Source: Shewanella violacea DSS12
GTDB taxonomy: Bacteria > Pseudomonadota > Gammaproteobacteria > Enterobacterales > Shewanellaceae
Assembly (NCBI RefSeq): GCF_000091325.1
Contig: NC_014012.1
Coordinates: 2,710,824-2,774,823, forward strand
Length of the DNA stretch: 64,000 nucleotides
Direction of reading: 5' to 3'
Shown here: positions 1 through 11,192 of the stretch, one piece after another
Numbering within the stretch: the stretch's first letter is position 1
Layout of the letters: the number at the start of each line of letters is the position of its first letter
Position numbers and translations under genes: made by a program
Notes under the pieces: generated by a model
Databases searched by the model: none
The model's input: only the letters and a program-made list of their open reading frames with translations
Told to the model about the DNA's origin: nothing

Positions 1-833
1 CTGCCGCCGCCCTAAGTAAGAGTCAATCATCGCTTAATCATGCCGTCGCTAAGCTTCAATCACAATTAGGCATCCAATTGCTCGAAGTCAGAGGACGTAA
101 AGCCTATTTGACCGAACAAGGTGAAGTCTTATTAAGACGTTCCAGGCATATTACTCAATCAGTGGCTGAACTTGAGTTACTCGCCAACAATTTAGAAAAA
201 GGTTGGGAGCCTAAACTGACCATAGCAAGAGAGATCATCTACCCTATGGATAGATTAGTCGATGCTCTGGCAACGTTTCAGCCTCTGAGCCGGGGGACTC
301 GTATCACCATCATAGATTCAGTGATCAGCGGGACACATGATCTGATTAACAGCCAAACCGTGGATATCGCCATATGTGCTGGCCTTCCTCCTAAGGGCTA
401 TATCTCAGAACCTCTGTGTGAACTCGATTTTTTACTGGTTTGTCATCCTCAACATGTACTGGCACAGGATCCGAATATTGAAGACGATAAAACCTTGGCC
501 CAACACCTGCAAATAGTCATTAAAGATACGGGGAATGCGACCCATATGGATATAGGTTGGTTGAAAGCAGAACAGAGATGGACCGTATCCAACTTTCACG
601 AAGCATTAGCTATTTTAAATAGAAACATAGGTTTTTGTTGGATCCCAAAACACTTGGTGGACTCCTTGCTCTCTCAAGGACACTTGTGCCAGCTCAATTT
701 AAAGGGAAATAGCCATAGAAGAGTGATGATGAGTCTGGTGATACCCAACCGAGATGTTCAGGGACCCGCCTCTGAGTTATTAGAGAAAATCATCGTCGAC
801 AAGCACAGAGCATCTAATGATATAGCTAAATAA
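1..833 (+). CDS. LysR-family transcriptional regulator, 5' end cut by window edge
   Basis: The reading frame is open from the first bases of the window (frame starting at base 3) to a TAA at 831-833, so the gene starts outside. The first visible residues (AAALSKSQSSLNHAVAKLQ, then LGIQLLEV) have the pattern of the second half of a LysR winged helix-turn-helix, including the recognition helix. The remaining roughly 220 residues fit a LysR-type substrate-binding domain with its two alpha/beta lobes. A TTG at base 78 is an internal codon, not the start. The ligand and target genes cannot be told because the upstream neighbour is missing. The next gene is convergent, with its stop 16 bases away. 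Confidence 0.85.
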   Translation, partial: AAALSKSQSSLNHAVAKLQSQLGIQLLEVRGRKAYLTEQGEVLLRRSRHITQSVAELELLANNLEKGWEPKLTIAREIIYPMDRLVDALATFQPLSRGTRITIIDSVISGTHDLINSQTVDIAICAGLPPKGYISEPLCELDFLLVCHPQHVLAQDPNIEDDKTLAQHLQIVIKDTGNATHMDIGWLKAEQRWTVSNFHEALAILNRNIGFCWIPKHLVDSLLSQGHLCQLNLKGNSHRRVMMSLVIPNRDVQGPASELLEKIIVDKHRASNDIAK

Positions 834-849
834 TGATCAATATTCGCGC

Positions 850-2319
850 TTATACCAGCGCGTTAATACTCACACCTTGTGTGTGACTAGCATTCAACAC
901 ATCTTTATCCATATATAACAAATCAGCGTTAGCATCGACTGAGAAGCTATTGGCAGCATAGTGTTTAGCTATGCGTTCGGCCCCAAAAGATAAGCTGCCG
1001 GTCGGCAGTTCAACTGGGGCAGGCTCTGAGCTTGTATCAGTACTTGTATCACTCGTTGAAGGGATCTGTTCGTTAATCAGCTCAATTAAGGGAGACACAA
1101 TAAAAACATCGTCCAAAGATGAAGGCGAATCCACCAATGAAGATGAGATAACCCCATTCTCATCTACTTCACCAAAAACTTGTGGCTTATGTGGCTCAGG
1201 AATAACCACACCTCGACTCGCACTCTGAGCATCGATTAGTAGTGCCATCTCATCCAAGCTAAGGGGCTTTTCCTGACGCACATCGACGAGTTGAGCCTTA
1301 GCATCATTCAATTTTTTTAGCGCCTGGGATGCCACGCGAATATCGGCCATGGAAGGATTGGTCGGGGCCATCGCCGCCGCATAGACCTTTTTCATCTTGC
1401 TGACAGTGGCAAGAGGATCCCCCTCTACTACGGCAATATCAATTCGAACTTCGCCATCAACCGCATAACGACGGCCATCACTGCCTTTTTCATAACTAAA
1501 TTGTGGACTCTGTGCCAGATCCCCCCCCACAGTAGAGTGAGCTTGTTCGTGGGCTTTAACTTCTGCATCTCGAGTCGACAACTCTTGAAGCAGTTGCTGT
1601 TCCAGTTGCGCTATGACTTGTCTCTTAGCATCTGCGCTCTGTCCATCGGGAGCATCTTCCCCATCACCTTGCTCAACGGCTTCAAAAGGCGTGAATATCG
1701 ACTCCCTCTTCTCTTCATCCGCCCCAGGGGGAGAAAAATCTCTCTTACCTTCAGCTTGGCCCCCATGGATATCAATCCCCCTATCCCGCGTATTATACTC
1801 AGCCTGAGGCCCTTGCTCATTATTGGTATGAGATTTATCCAATGGCTTGATATTAGGCTGAGGATCGCTAACAAGACTGTGGGAGCTGAACCTAGGAGCT
1901 AGCTCTGTAGCTTGCTCTGTGGATCTGACTAAACCACTCACCGTCAATGGACCTAAATTAAGGCTAAAACTTGACTGGCTTGGGTTTGAGCCGGATAAAT
2001 TGCCAATTAGGTAAGTATCACTTGCTCTGGAGATGGATTGCGAAACCAAAGCCGACTTAACTTCTATGGCTAAATTTGATGGTCCACGGCTTAAATCGAC
2101 AATATTCGATGAATCTAGGCTAGCAGTTTTAACTAAGCCCACATTTGAACTGGCAGGTTTTGGGTTAACTGGGCTGACTTTATCTGGAAGCGATGTTGAA
2201 ATTTGGGCAGTCAACATCGCGCTTGGCATTGAACCTTTCTCTGCAGAATTCGCCGAATAGGATATCGACGATGCTCTCGGTCCAACCTCAATAGCAGGTG
2301 AAGACCTCACCCCTAACAT
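850..2319 (-). CDS. CatD / SprA-related putative metalloprotease
   Basis: 489 codons. The first 240 residues are low-complexity, rich in Ser, Pro, Gln and Asp, and look disordered. The conserved part is about residues 235-350: a helical Gln/Glu-rich stretch, then an HExxH motif (HEQAH, residues 257-261), then VGG, a tyrosine-containing DGRRYAVDGEV strand and an AAMAP helix. This is the pattern of the SprA-related family, often labelled putative metalloprotease CatD. HExxH suggests zinc-dependent peptidase activity, but function is inferred from the family. There is no clear signal peptide. A GAGG box lies about 11 bases before the ATG. The start is 5 bases from the stop of the small gene upstream (2325-2582), so the two are probably cotranscribed. 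Confidence 0.8.
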   Translation of the reverse strand: MLGVRSSPAIEVGPRASSISYSANSAEKGSMPSAMLTAQISTSLPDKVSPVNPKPASSNVGLVKTASLDSSNIVDLSRGPSNLAIEVKSALVSQSISRASDTYLIGNLSGSNPSQSSFSLNLGPLTVSGLVRSTEQATELAPRFSSHSLVSDPQPNIKPLDKSHTNNEQGPQAEYNTRDRGIDIHGGQAEGKRDFSPPGADEEKRESIFTPFEAVEQGDGEDAPDGQSADAKRQVIAQLEQQLLQELSTRDAEVKAHEQAHSTVGGDLAQSPQFSYEKGSDGRRYAVDGEVRIDIAVVEGDPLATVSKMKKVYAAAMAPTNPSMADIRVASQALKKLNDAKAQLVDVRQEKPLSLDEMALLIDAQSASRGVVIPEPHKPQVFGEVDENGVISSSLVDSPSSLDDVFIVSPLIELINEQIPSTSDTSTDTSSEPAPVELPTGSLSFGAERIAKHYAANSFSVDANADLLYMDKDVLNASHTQGVSINALV

Positions 2320-2324
2320 AATAA

Positions 2325-2582
2325 CTATACCTCTAGGTTAATAATGGTACCTAAGGTTTCTGACGATGCTTCAATTACTTCCACAGCGGCTTCGCCTTGG
2401 AGCTCAGATTCCATAGCTGAGACAAGGGCTTGAGTTTGATCGGCTTCTTCAACAGGCCTTGCTTCATCTGTTTTAAGATCTGCACTGGCAGGCTTAGCGA
2501 CATCGATAGTCGCTTGAGTCAGTCCAGACTGTGCGCTTTGTAAGCCAGCCAGACCCGATACATTACTAGGAGGGATTTGCAT
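2325..2582 (-). CDS. Small protein with flagellar-rod-like N-terminus
   Basis: 85 codons with a good GGAG ribosome-binding site 8 bases before the ATG. The N-terminus (SGLAGLQSAQSGLTQATIDVA) resembles the amphipathic start helix of flagellar rod/hook proteins, which often reads as a GLxxAQxxLxxAxxxIA pattern. The C-terminus ends in an ETLGTIINLEV helix. Small proteins of this design occur in Shewanella and Vibrio. I infer a motility-related or surface role, but no enzyme motif is visible. It is the first gene of a probable two-gene unit with the CatD-like gene downstream. No flagellar genes are in the window, so the link to motility is weak. Confidence 0.6.
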   Translation of the reverse strand: MQIPPSNVSGLAGLQSAQSGLTQATIDVAKPASADLKTDEARPVEEADQTQALVSAMESELQGEAAVEVIEASSETLGTIINLEV

Positions 2583-2733
2583 ACCTTTAGCTCCAACATT
2601 TACTTGGTGTTAGTTCAATTATTAATCAGAGCTAGGTAAAAGTACAGGTAAACTATAGTGCCTGAAGTTATATAGATTGGGTTAAACACCATAGTTGGCT
2701 TCTTGAGCTATTTTTCAAAGCCTTAGGCCAGCC

Positions 2734-2767
2734 ATAAACAATGCGGCCTTAAGGTCACATTGTTTAT
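2734..2767. terminator. Hairpin downstream of the thi operon
   Basis: A near-perfect inverted repeat (ATAAACAATG paired with CATTGTTTAT, extended inward by GGCC/GGTC around a TTAA loop) lies 40 bases past the thiH stop. There is no U-run on either strand, so it is a weak terminator candidate or an mRNA 3'-end stabiliser. Confidence 0.4.
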
Positions 2768-2807
2768 AGCTAATAATCCGTGACTCATGTGTGTCCAAAA
2801 GATTGAC

Positions 2808-3929
2808 CTAACCTGCTACCCAAGCCGACTCCCAATCTTTCCACACAGGATTTAATCCCCTTTGCTTCATCGCATGGCTCACCTGAGCAGGTGTCCTATC
2901 GTCACTGATCTCAAACTGATCTAACTCAGTATCTGGCTTAACATAACCGCCAGGCTGAGTCGAGCTACCGGCGCTTACATTGGTTATTCCAAGTGAAAAC
3001 AGGTTATCTCTGAATTCTGGTGATTCCCGCGTCGACAAACTAATATCCAACTGCTGATTAAACAGTCTAAATGCACAGATAAGTTGCACTAATCCTTTAT
3101 CGGTCAACTCAACCTTAGGGGATATCCCACCGGTACAAGGCCTCAACCTAGGCAATGACACGCTGTAACGGCTGCGCCAATACTTAGACTCTAGATAGGC
3201 AAGATGATGACCTAGCAAGAGTGCATCGAGACGCCAGTCATCCAGTCCTAACAGGACCCCAAGCCCTATCTTATCAACCCCGGCTTTAGCAACGCGCTCA
3301 GGTGTATCGAGTCGATAGGCGAAATCCTTTTTCTTACCCCGGGTGTGATGCTTGGCGTAGGTCTGGGGATTATAAGTCTCTTGATAGACCATGACGGCAT
3401 CTAGGCCTAAACCCACCAGCTCACTGTACTCATGCTCGGCCAATGGCTGAACTTCCATGGCTAAGTAGCTGAACTGTTTCTTAACCTGAGGTAAAACCTG
3501 CTTGAAGTAATCTATACCAACTTTGGTCTCATGCTCTCCGGAGACTAGCAGAATGGAGTCATAGCCAAGCTGTTTGATCACCGCCATCTCGGCTTCGAGC
3601 TCTGGGCTATTTAATGTCTTGCGTTTTAGCTTATTACTCATGCTAAAACCACAATAATCACACTCGTTAGCACATAAATTCGACAGGTAAAGAGGTAAAA
3701 ACATCCCTATATTGGCGCCGAATCTCTGCCTTGTCAGCCGAACAGACTGCTGAGCCATCTGTTCGATATAAGGTTCTGCCGCGGGCGATAACAAAGCTAA
3801 TAGGCTATTGAGATCCCCTTCAGCGGAATTGAGTGCACGTTCCACATCAAGACTCGTGGCCGAATAGAGTGCTAATTTCAACTTCTCCCGAGAGATCCCC
3901 TGAAGATAGGATAAAAAACTCATGGGCAT
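2808..3929 (-). CDS. thiH: 2-iminoacetate synthase (tyrosine lyase)
   Basis: 373 codons, the usual ThiH length. It is a radical-SAM enzyme that cleaves tyrosine to p-cresol and dehydroglycine (2-iminoacetate), the C2-N3 donor for the thiazole ring. The Fe-S cluster motif CxxxCxxC is present as C86-ANE-C90-DY-C93, followed by GFSMSNK. The C-terminal half has the ThiH/BioB-type barrel signatures PRLRPC and SAGSSTQPGGY. It is the last gene of the minus-strand operon, 18 bases after thiG. Having ThiH rather than the glycine oxidase ThiO means the thiazole branch uses tyrosine and does not need O2, fitting a facultative anaerobe. The start could also be the second ATG two codons in; the ribosome-binding site is weak. 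Confidence 0.95.
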   Translation of the reverse strand: MPMSFLSYLQGISREKLKLALYSATSLDVERALNSAEGDLNSLLALLSPAAEPYIEQMAQQSVRLTRQRFGANIGMFLPLYLSNLCANECDYCGFSMSNKLKRKTLNSPELEAEMAVIKQLGYDSILLVSGEHETKVGIDYFKQVLPQVKKQFSYLAMEVQPLAEHEYSELVGLGLDAVMVYQETYNPQTYAKHHTRGKKKDFAYRLDTPERVAKAGVDKIGLGVLLGLDDWRLDALLLGHHLAYLESKYWRSRYSVSLPRLRPCTGGISPKVELTDKGLVQLICAFRLFNQQLDISLSTRESPEFRDNLFSLGITNVSAGSSTQPGGYVKPDTELDQFEISDDRTPAQVSHAMKQRGLNPVWKDWESAWVAG

Positions 3930-3947
3930 ATCCCGTTAAACTGACAT

Positions 3948-4712
3948 TTAATCATTAAGAAATCCCGTCAATGGACTGGTTTCACTCGCCACCGAGAGCA
4001 CATGACCTAAGCCGGCGAGATAGGCATCCCTGCCAGTCTGTACGGCTGCGGCGAAACAGCGACCCATGGCAACTGGATCTCGACTACTGGCGATGGCAGT
4101 GTTAACTAGAACTGCATCGGCGCCAAGTTCCATGGCACGCGTTGCCTGTGAAGGTGCGCCAATACCGGCATCCACGATCACTGGCACTCTGGCCTGTTCA
4201 ATGATCATTTTCAAAAAGGTTTCAGTCACTAAGCCCTGATTTGAGCCGATAGGGCTGCCTAATGGCATCACGCCGGCGCAGCCAACCTCTTCGAGTCGAC
4301 GGCATAATACCGGATCGGCATGAACATAGGGCAAGACGACAAAGCCTTTGTCACAGAGGATTTTAGCCGCTTCTAGGGTCTCGATAGGGTCCGGCATCAG
4401 ATATTTAGGATCCGGGTGGATCTCAAGTTTTATCCAGTTCGTATCCAAAATTTCTCTGGCCAGTTCGGCAGCGAAAACGGCCTCCTTGGCGTTTCTAGCC
4501 CCTGAGGTATTAGGCAAGAGCTTTACCCCACTGCTTAACAAGGGCGCTAAGATATCGTCGCTACCGGTTTTCAAATCGAGTCGCTTCATCGCCATGGTCA
4601 CAAGTTCGGAGCCGGAACACGTGATAGCCTCTAACATAAGCGCTGATGTTGAAAATTTTCCCGTACCGGTAAACAGTCTGGATGAAAATTGGTGATCGGC
4701 AATCTTTAACAT
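3948..4712 (-). CDS. thiG: Thiazole synthase
   Basis: 254 codons. ThiG condenses 1-deoxyxylulose-5-phosphate, ThiS thiocarboxylate and dehydroglycine into thiazole phosphate. The Schiff-base lysine sits in IKLEI (K95), and the phosphate-binding loops VDAGIGAPS and [10 protein letters not shown] are clear. It follows thiS with one base between the stop and the ATG, and has a strong GGGAGGG ribosome-binding site, part of which lies inside the end of thiS, so translation is probably coupled. In the cell it works as a complex with ThiS and with ThiH, which is encoded next. Confidence 0.96.
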   Translation of the reverse strand: MLKIADHQFSSRLFTGTGKFSTSALMLEAITCSGSELVTMAMKRLDLKTGSDDILAPLLSSGVKLLPNTSGARNAKEAVFAAELAREILDTNWIKLEIHPDPKYLMPDPIETLEAAKILCDKGFVVLPYVHADPVLCRRLEEVGCAGVMPLGSPIGSNQGLVTETFLKMIIEQARVPVIVDAGIGAPSQATRAMELGADAVLVNTAIASSRDPVAMGRCFAAAVQTGRDAYLAGLGHVLSVASETSPLTGFLND

Positions 4713-4713
4713 C

Positions 4714-4956
4714 TTACCCTCCCGCCACTAGGGCAAATACTTCAAATTGATCGCCAGTACGACACAAGGTCTCTTTCCAGCGTGATTTTGGCAATACTGT
4801 GCCATTACGCACCAGCGCCACAGAATTTGCAGCAATACCTTGCTGCTGGAGTAATCCTGATATATTCGAGTCACTGGATACAGAAATATGCTCATCATTG
4901 AGCATAATGTTAATTAAGGTTTCGCTGGCAGTATGTTCTGGTTTATTTTGTGTCAT
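4714..4956 (-). CDS. thiS: Sulfur carrier protein ThiS
   Basis: 80 codons ending in the diagnostic Gly-Gly (FALVAGG), the residue that ThiF adenylates and converts to a thiocarboxylate. The core beta-grasp part (INIMLNDE through [13 protein letters not shown]) is normal. The protein is about 14 residues longer at the N-terminus than a typical 66-residue ThiS, so a start nearer IMLND is possible; however, the annotated ATG overlaps the thiF stop by four bases (ATGA), which favours translational coupling at that site. Confidence 0.9.
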   Translation of the reverse strand: MTQNKPEHTASETLINIMLNDEHISVSSDSNISGLLQQQGIAANSVALVRNGTVLPKSRWKETLCRTGDQFEVFALVAGG

Positions 4957-5771
4957 TGATTAGCCCCACTAGAGATCACGGTTAAATCAGGTATTTGGGA
5001 TTCAGTTCTGGACTGTGCCATTAAGCCACCACATACATGACAATCACTATCACGACTCAGTGCCGACTCACGCCACTGCATTGCTCGGCCATCGAATCTG
5101 AATAATCTCCCTTGAGGCACAGGCACCCCCAAGAGTATATTCATCCCAAGCAAGGCCTGCATGGATGCCATAACCCCAACCATAGGGCCCAAGACTCCAA
5201 TGCTCTGACAAGTCTGACTCACAAGAGAATCTTCGGGAAACAGACATGCATAACAGCCAGAATCAGGACAAGACTCCATATCAAGCATAAACAGCTGACC
5301 ATTGAAGTTGGCCACCGAGGCGGTTATTAATGGAACCTTGGCTTGAAGACATGTTAAGTTGATCAAATGACGAGTGCTAAAATCATCGGTGCAATCGAAC
5401 ACTAGGTCCATGTGCTCCAGCAAGTCTAAGCGATTATGTTCGGCTAATTTATCGGTAACTGCGTGTAAATCACAGGCCGAGTAAGCATTGGATAACTTAT
5501 GCGCCGCGGTCTTGGATTTATACTCACCGATATCCTTATCACTAAAAAGCAGTTGCCTTGGCAAATTTGATAACTCAATCTTGTCATCATCAATCAGTGT
5601 CAGGTGACCCACACCGGCCGCCGCCAGATACTGAGCAACCAGATGACCTAAACCGCCGATACCAACGATGGCAACATGGGCCTGCAACAGGTTTATCTGA
5701 CCTATCTCACCCACATCTGGCAATAAAATTTGCCTGGAATAGCGCAGAAATTCGGAATTACTCAACGACAT
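4953..5771 (-). CDS. thiF: ThiS adenylyltransferase
   Basis: About 272 codons from the ATG at 5771 (MSLSNSEFLRYSRQ). The open frame continues 20 codons further up, but the family normally starts just before FLRYSRQILLP. It is an E1-like enzyme that adenylates the ThiS C-terminus. Visible features are the nucleotide-binding GIGGLGHLVAQYLAAAGVG, the LIDDDKIELSNLPRQ strand, the catalytic Asp region DCTDDF, and two CxxC zinc pairs (CYAC and CHVC). The chosen start overlaps the end of thiDE by 14 bases and its stop overlaps the thiS ATG, so thiDE, thiF and thiS are tightly coupled. Confidence 0.94.
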   Translation of the reverse strand: MSLSNSEFLRYSRQILLPDVGEIGQINLLQAHVAIVGIGGLGHLVAQYLAAAGVGHLTLIDDDKIELSNLPRQLLFSDKDIGEYKSKTAAHKLSNAYSACDLHAVTDKLAEHNRLDLLEHMDLVFDCTDDFSTRHLINLTCLQAKVPLITASVANFNGQLFMLDMESCPDSGCYACLFPEDSLVSQTCQSIGVLGPMVGVMASMQALLGMNILLGVPVPQGRLFRFDGRAMQWRESALSRDSDCHVCGGLMAQSRTESQIPDLTVISSGANQ

Positions 5772-7335
5772 TGGCTTGCTCCCAGGCAGAGGATAAGGCT
5801 CTATAGGTGGCGCCAGGTTGCTCTGATTCACTCAGGGCTCTCACCACGGCAATATCGTCTACTCCTGTTGTCTTAACCTTAGGGATACGGCTGGCATTTA
5901 TGCCACCAATCGCCACCAAGGGATAATGTCCCTTAAACAGGTCCACATAATGCTGCAGTTTCATCAGGCCCTGAGGCGCTGAAGGCATCTCCTTAGTCGT
6001 CGTAGGAAAGATATGACCCAGTGCGATATAGGAAGGCGTTATTTGCGATGCGAGTAAGAGCTCAAAATAGCTATGGCTTGAAATACCCAAGGCCATTTGT
6101 GCATCAGCAATACGCTTAAGATCCGCATCATAGAGGTCTTCCTGACCAAGATGTACACCATAGGCATTATGTTTGAGCGCCAACTCCCAATAATCATTGA
6201 TAAAGACTTTAGCCTGATAATCCCGGCCTAGAACTATAGCCTGGGCTATTTTATCTTCAAGGTGAGGATCATTCTCATCCTTAATCCTAAGTTGAATCGT
6301 TTTAGCCCCGGCTCTGAGCAAGGTTTCTAACAGTGACAACTCAGACACAACAGGATAGAGGCCTAACCTTTCGTCTATGGCCTTAAACTTGATCCCCCGA
6401 GGAAGAGAAGGTCCATCGTCTAAGCTTGAAATTTTCGGAAAAGCACTGAGCTCTTTAGGCCATCCGGTGCGCGCTAATGGACCAGGTCCATCACCCACAC
6501 GATAACTGTGCTTTATTCCGGCACTAACATAAGCCTTAGCCACCACAATAGCATCATGAAGTACAAAACCTGAGGCCATCACACTGGCAATGGCCGAGCT
6601 TAAGGTGCATCCGGTACCGTGATTATTGTTCGACGCAATACGTTGACTCGATAACAAAAAACTAGCTTGCTGATGTATTTCGGAGCACGCCGCGGCGCGA
6701 GTACAGACAAAGATATCTTGAGCCAAATCAGAGCGCCAAGCGGGACCTTTATCCCCGCCTTTAGCCAACACATTGGTATCTAGTGATAACGACAAGTCTT
6801 TGGCCGCCTGATGATACTGGGACATGTCAGTTAAGGTTTGTCCCACCAGCTCACCCAGCTCAAGAGCATTTGGGGTGATCAGTGTGAGCAGGCCCTTAAA
6901 TGGCGTAAAATCGAGACGAGTATCGTCTCCATCTAGCCTGTCACCACAGCTGGCTATCATGACAGGATCTAAGATAACCGCGACCTCTGTGCCATTGCGC
7001 TTGTTGTGGTCGGGAAGATCCAAGGCGAGCCAACGACTCAAGAGATCTATCTGCCGCTGATTTGCCAATAAACCTATCTTTATCGCTTTGGGTGGCAAGT
7101 CTTGTAGCAAGGTATCGAGTTGAGCCAGCAGCATCTCATCGGATACCGGCTCAACCAAATTGACAGCGACCGAGCTCTGGGCCGTTAACGTCGTGATCAC
7201 AGTGCAAGCATGACAAGCGAGATCATTCATGGTGGCTAGATCCGCCTGAATACCTGCGCCGCCACCACTGTCAGAGCCTGCTATTGACCAAACAACAGGC
7301 TTTAAAGCCGACGAAGTCGGCTCTAAATTTGCCAT
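5758..7335 (-). CDS. thiDE: Bifunctional HMP/HMP-P kinase and thiamine-phosphate synthase
   Basis: 525 codons, a fusion of two enzymes. Residues 10-280 are ThiD, with the ribokinase-like start SIAGSDSGGGAGIQAD and the anion-hole motif GTGCTLSSA; it phosphorylates hydroxymethylpyrimidine twice. Residues about 310-520 are ThiE, with QLRIKDEND, the VHLGQED strand, a GISSHS substrate loop and GHIFPTTTK; it joins HMP-PP to thiazole phosphate to form thiamine phosphate. The fusion guarantees equal amounts of the two activities. It starts 3 bases after the thiC stop. Expression should follow thiC and be controlled by the upstream TPP riboswitch. Confidence 0.95.
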   Translation of the reverse strand: MANLEPTSSALKPVVWSIAGSDSGGGAGIQADLATMNDLACHACTVITTLTAQSSVAVNLVEPVSDEMLLAQLDTLLQDLPPKAIKIGLLANQRQIDLLSRWLALDLPDHNKRNGTEVAVILDPVMIASCGDRLDGDDTRLDFTPFKGLLTLITPNALELGELVGQTLTDMSQYHQAAKDLSLSLDTNVLAKGGDKGPAWRSDLAQDIFVCTRAAACSEIHQQASFLLSSQRIASNNNHGTGCTLSSAIASVMASGFVLHDAIVVAKAYVSAGIKHSYRVGDGPGPLARTGWPKELSAFPKISSLDDGPSLPRGIKFKAIDERLGLYPVVSELSLLETLLRAGAKTIQLRIKDENDPHLEDKIAQAIVLGRDYQAKVFINDYWELALKHNAYGVHLGQEDLYDADLKRIADAQMALGISSHSYFELLLASQITPSYIALGHIFPTTTKEMPSAPQGLMKLQHYVDLFKGHYPLVAIGGINASRIPKVKTTGVDDIAVVRALSESEQPGATYRALSSAWEQANVVE

Positions 7336-7338
7336 AGG

Positions 7339-9426
<2,088 letters not shown>

Positions 9427-9554
9427 TTATCAGGTACTAAACCTCAGGTCTTCGACTCAAAAAATTGAGGTGATGACACTAAAATTAGCAGCCATTGAAT
9501 CAAAATATCATGATTCAATGAATACAGAAATTCACACGATTTATGGACATTATC

Positions 9555-9640
9555 ATGCTTGTTTCCTTCGCAGGTTTTAACCTGATCAGGTTCAACGGAT
9601 CCCGAATAAACGGTCTCAGCCTTTAGGCACTCCGACAAGA
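9555..9640 (-). promoter_or_regulatory. TPP riboswitch (THI element)
   Basis: Read on the minus strand the region carries the conserved TPP-aptamer blocks in order: TCGGAGTGCC, GGCTGAGA with a short P3 stem, then GAACCTGATCAGG and CCTGCGAAGGAAACAAGC. These form the THI-box core that binds thiamine pyrophosphate. It precedes thiC, so high TPP should shut down the whole thiC-thiH operon. The expression platform is not certain: between aptamer and thiC a pairing of ACCTCA with TGAGGT (about 9439-9472) could be the switching hairpin. Confidence 0.95.
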
Positions 9641-9817
9641 TTTAACAAGTATAATCTTAAAACATGAAAGTTAACAAGACTTTTGTAAAGATATTAAATC
9701 GAAAAAAATCACGCAGACTTAAAACTCAATAGATTGTATTTATTAAAGAAATATACACATTGAAAATATTTTATGTTGAAATCACCAATCTGACATTAAA
9801 TTATTTCATCATTGACG

Positions 9818-10969
9818 TTATCGCTTAATGGGTGTTTTATGTACTCTTTTTGCTATAGCCCGCTTTAACGCCGCAACGAGCGAGTCACCATCACAGCGAA
9901 ATGCATAGCCGAGACTCTCTGCATGGGGATCTATTTGGGTGGGTGTTTGAACAATTCGGTAGCAGGTATCTCCCTGTTTGACGATTCGGTTCGGATCTAA
10001 CCCGTTATCTAAGCTCTGTGCATTGCTCCAAGTGTCAACTTTAGGGAGCTTGAGAATAATCATCTCGCCATCCATCTCACTGAGTGTTTTAGTTTGGCTA
10101 TATTGATTGGCTTGTTTGACAACAAGCTCTCCCAGAGCTTCCTCTCTCTGCCGGGAAAGGTATTTTTGGGTTGAAGAACTGAAATTTGAAATAATAAGCT
10201 TGTCCCTCTCATCATTGCTCTCAGGTTCAGACGAAAAGAAATTGGCAGACTTACTCTGGGGATAAGCAGTCTCAGGATTGGAAACATCAGCTTGCTTAAC
10301 CGGAGGCTGTTTAAGCTGTTTGACTACAGTATTTTGTACTAAAGTCTCATGTACTAAGCTCTCTTGTATCAAGGTCTCTTGTACTAATATTTTCTTAAGT
10401 GGGCGAGTGTCACTCTCTCGTTTTTCCTTCTCTTTCGCTGGCTTTACTTGATAGCCCTGGGCAGTTGCTTCTTTAATCTGTAAGTCATTGGCAGGCAAAT
10501 CAGACACCAGCGGCTTAGCTTGCTGTATTTGTTTGTCGATTATTTCAGACTTACTTTTTTCTATCACTGGGGCTTTAAAATACATATAAGCTTTTAATCG
10601 GGGGACTTTTAATTGAGGACCTTGTGATTGAATGCCCTTGATCTTAGCTTCGGGATATAACTGAGGAGCGGGTATCCAGAGTAGATCTAACGTAAACACC
10701 AGTGCCAGGTGACAGATTATTACCCCAGCAGTCACCAATAACCAAGAAGTCCAGGGCCGGTTGGCAGCTAGATCAGCATGCTTATTCTCGGTTAAGATAA
10801 AAGTGCTATGATCATGATTCAGCTCATAGCTCAGCTCTTGAGAGTCCCAGAAGTCATCAAACTGAACCTCGAAATCCTCAGCACTCTTATCAGCCTTTAT
10901 CCCCTGCAGTTCATCCTGCTGAGCGTTAAATAAAAGCCCCTCTATCTGAAATGCCTTCAATAGCATCAT
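9818..10969 (-). CDS. Hypothetical single-pass membrane protein with Lys/Gln-rich periplasmic stretch
   Basis: 383 codons; I do not recognise a family. It has about 70 acidic cytoplasmic residues, one membrane segment near residues 72-94 (SWLLVTAGVIICHLALVF), then a long Pro/Lys/Gln-rich region with short repeats (LVQETLIQESLVHETLVQ), and a compact C-terminal domain of about 60 residues with two cysteines that could form a disulfide (DTCYRIVQ and FRCDGD). The layout resembles TonB- or TolA-like proteins, with an inner-membrane anchor, a spacer and a periplasmic head, but no TonB signature is seen. It stands alone between the thi operon leader and a divergent hemolysin-III gene. Confidence 0.65.
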   Translation of the reverse strand: MMLLKAFQIEGLLFNAQQDELQGIKADKSAEDFEVQFDDFWDSQELSYELNHDHSTFILTENKHADLAANRPWTSWLLVTAGVIICHLALVFTLDLLWIPAPQLYPEAKIKGIQSQGPQLKVPRLKAYMYFKAPVIEKSKSEIIDKQIQQAKPLVSDLPANDLQIKEATAQGYQVKPAKEKEKRESDTRPLKKILVQETLIQESLVHETLVQNTVVKQLKQPPVKQADVSNPETAYPQSKSANFFSSEPESNDERDKLIISNFSSSTQKYLSRQREEALGELVVKQANQYSQTKTLSEMDGEMIILKLPKVDTWSNAQSLDNGLDPNRIVKQGDTCYRIVQTPTQIDPHAESLGYAFRCDGDSLVAALKRAIAKRVHKTPIKR

Positions 10970-11192
10970 CCCTGTGGTTTATCTTTGTCTGTTCACTTCA
11001 ATTAAAATGCAGTGAATGAGTCAGTACCAAGATTTCATCTTGGAGCGAATATCAATGAAAACTCAGATAACTAATTAGACGAAAAGTTCATTCTGACACA
11101 AGAGACTTAGCTTACACGTGTACGCTCAAGTATGGTTTTATGCAGATTTAGCTGTTAGACTCCACCGATACGATTTAAGGGAATTGGTATAT

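Noticed and set aside
9444..9638. 64-codon frame covering the thiC leader
   Set aside because: The sequence is fully explained by the TPP riboswitch.
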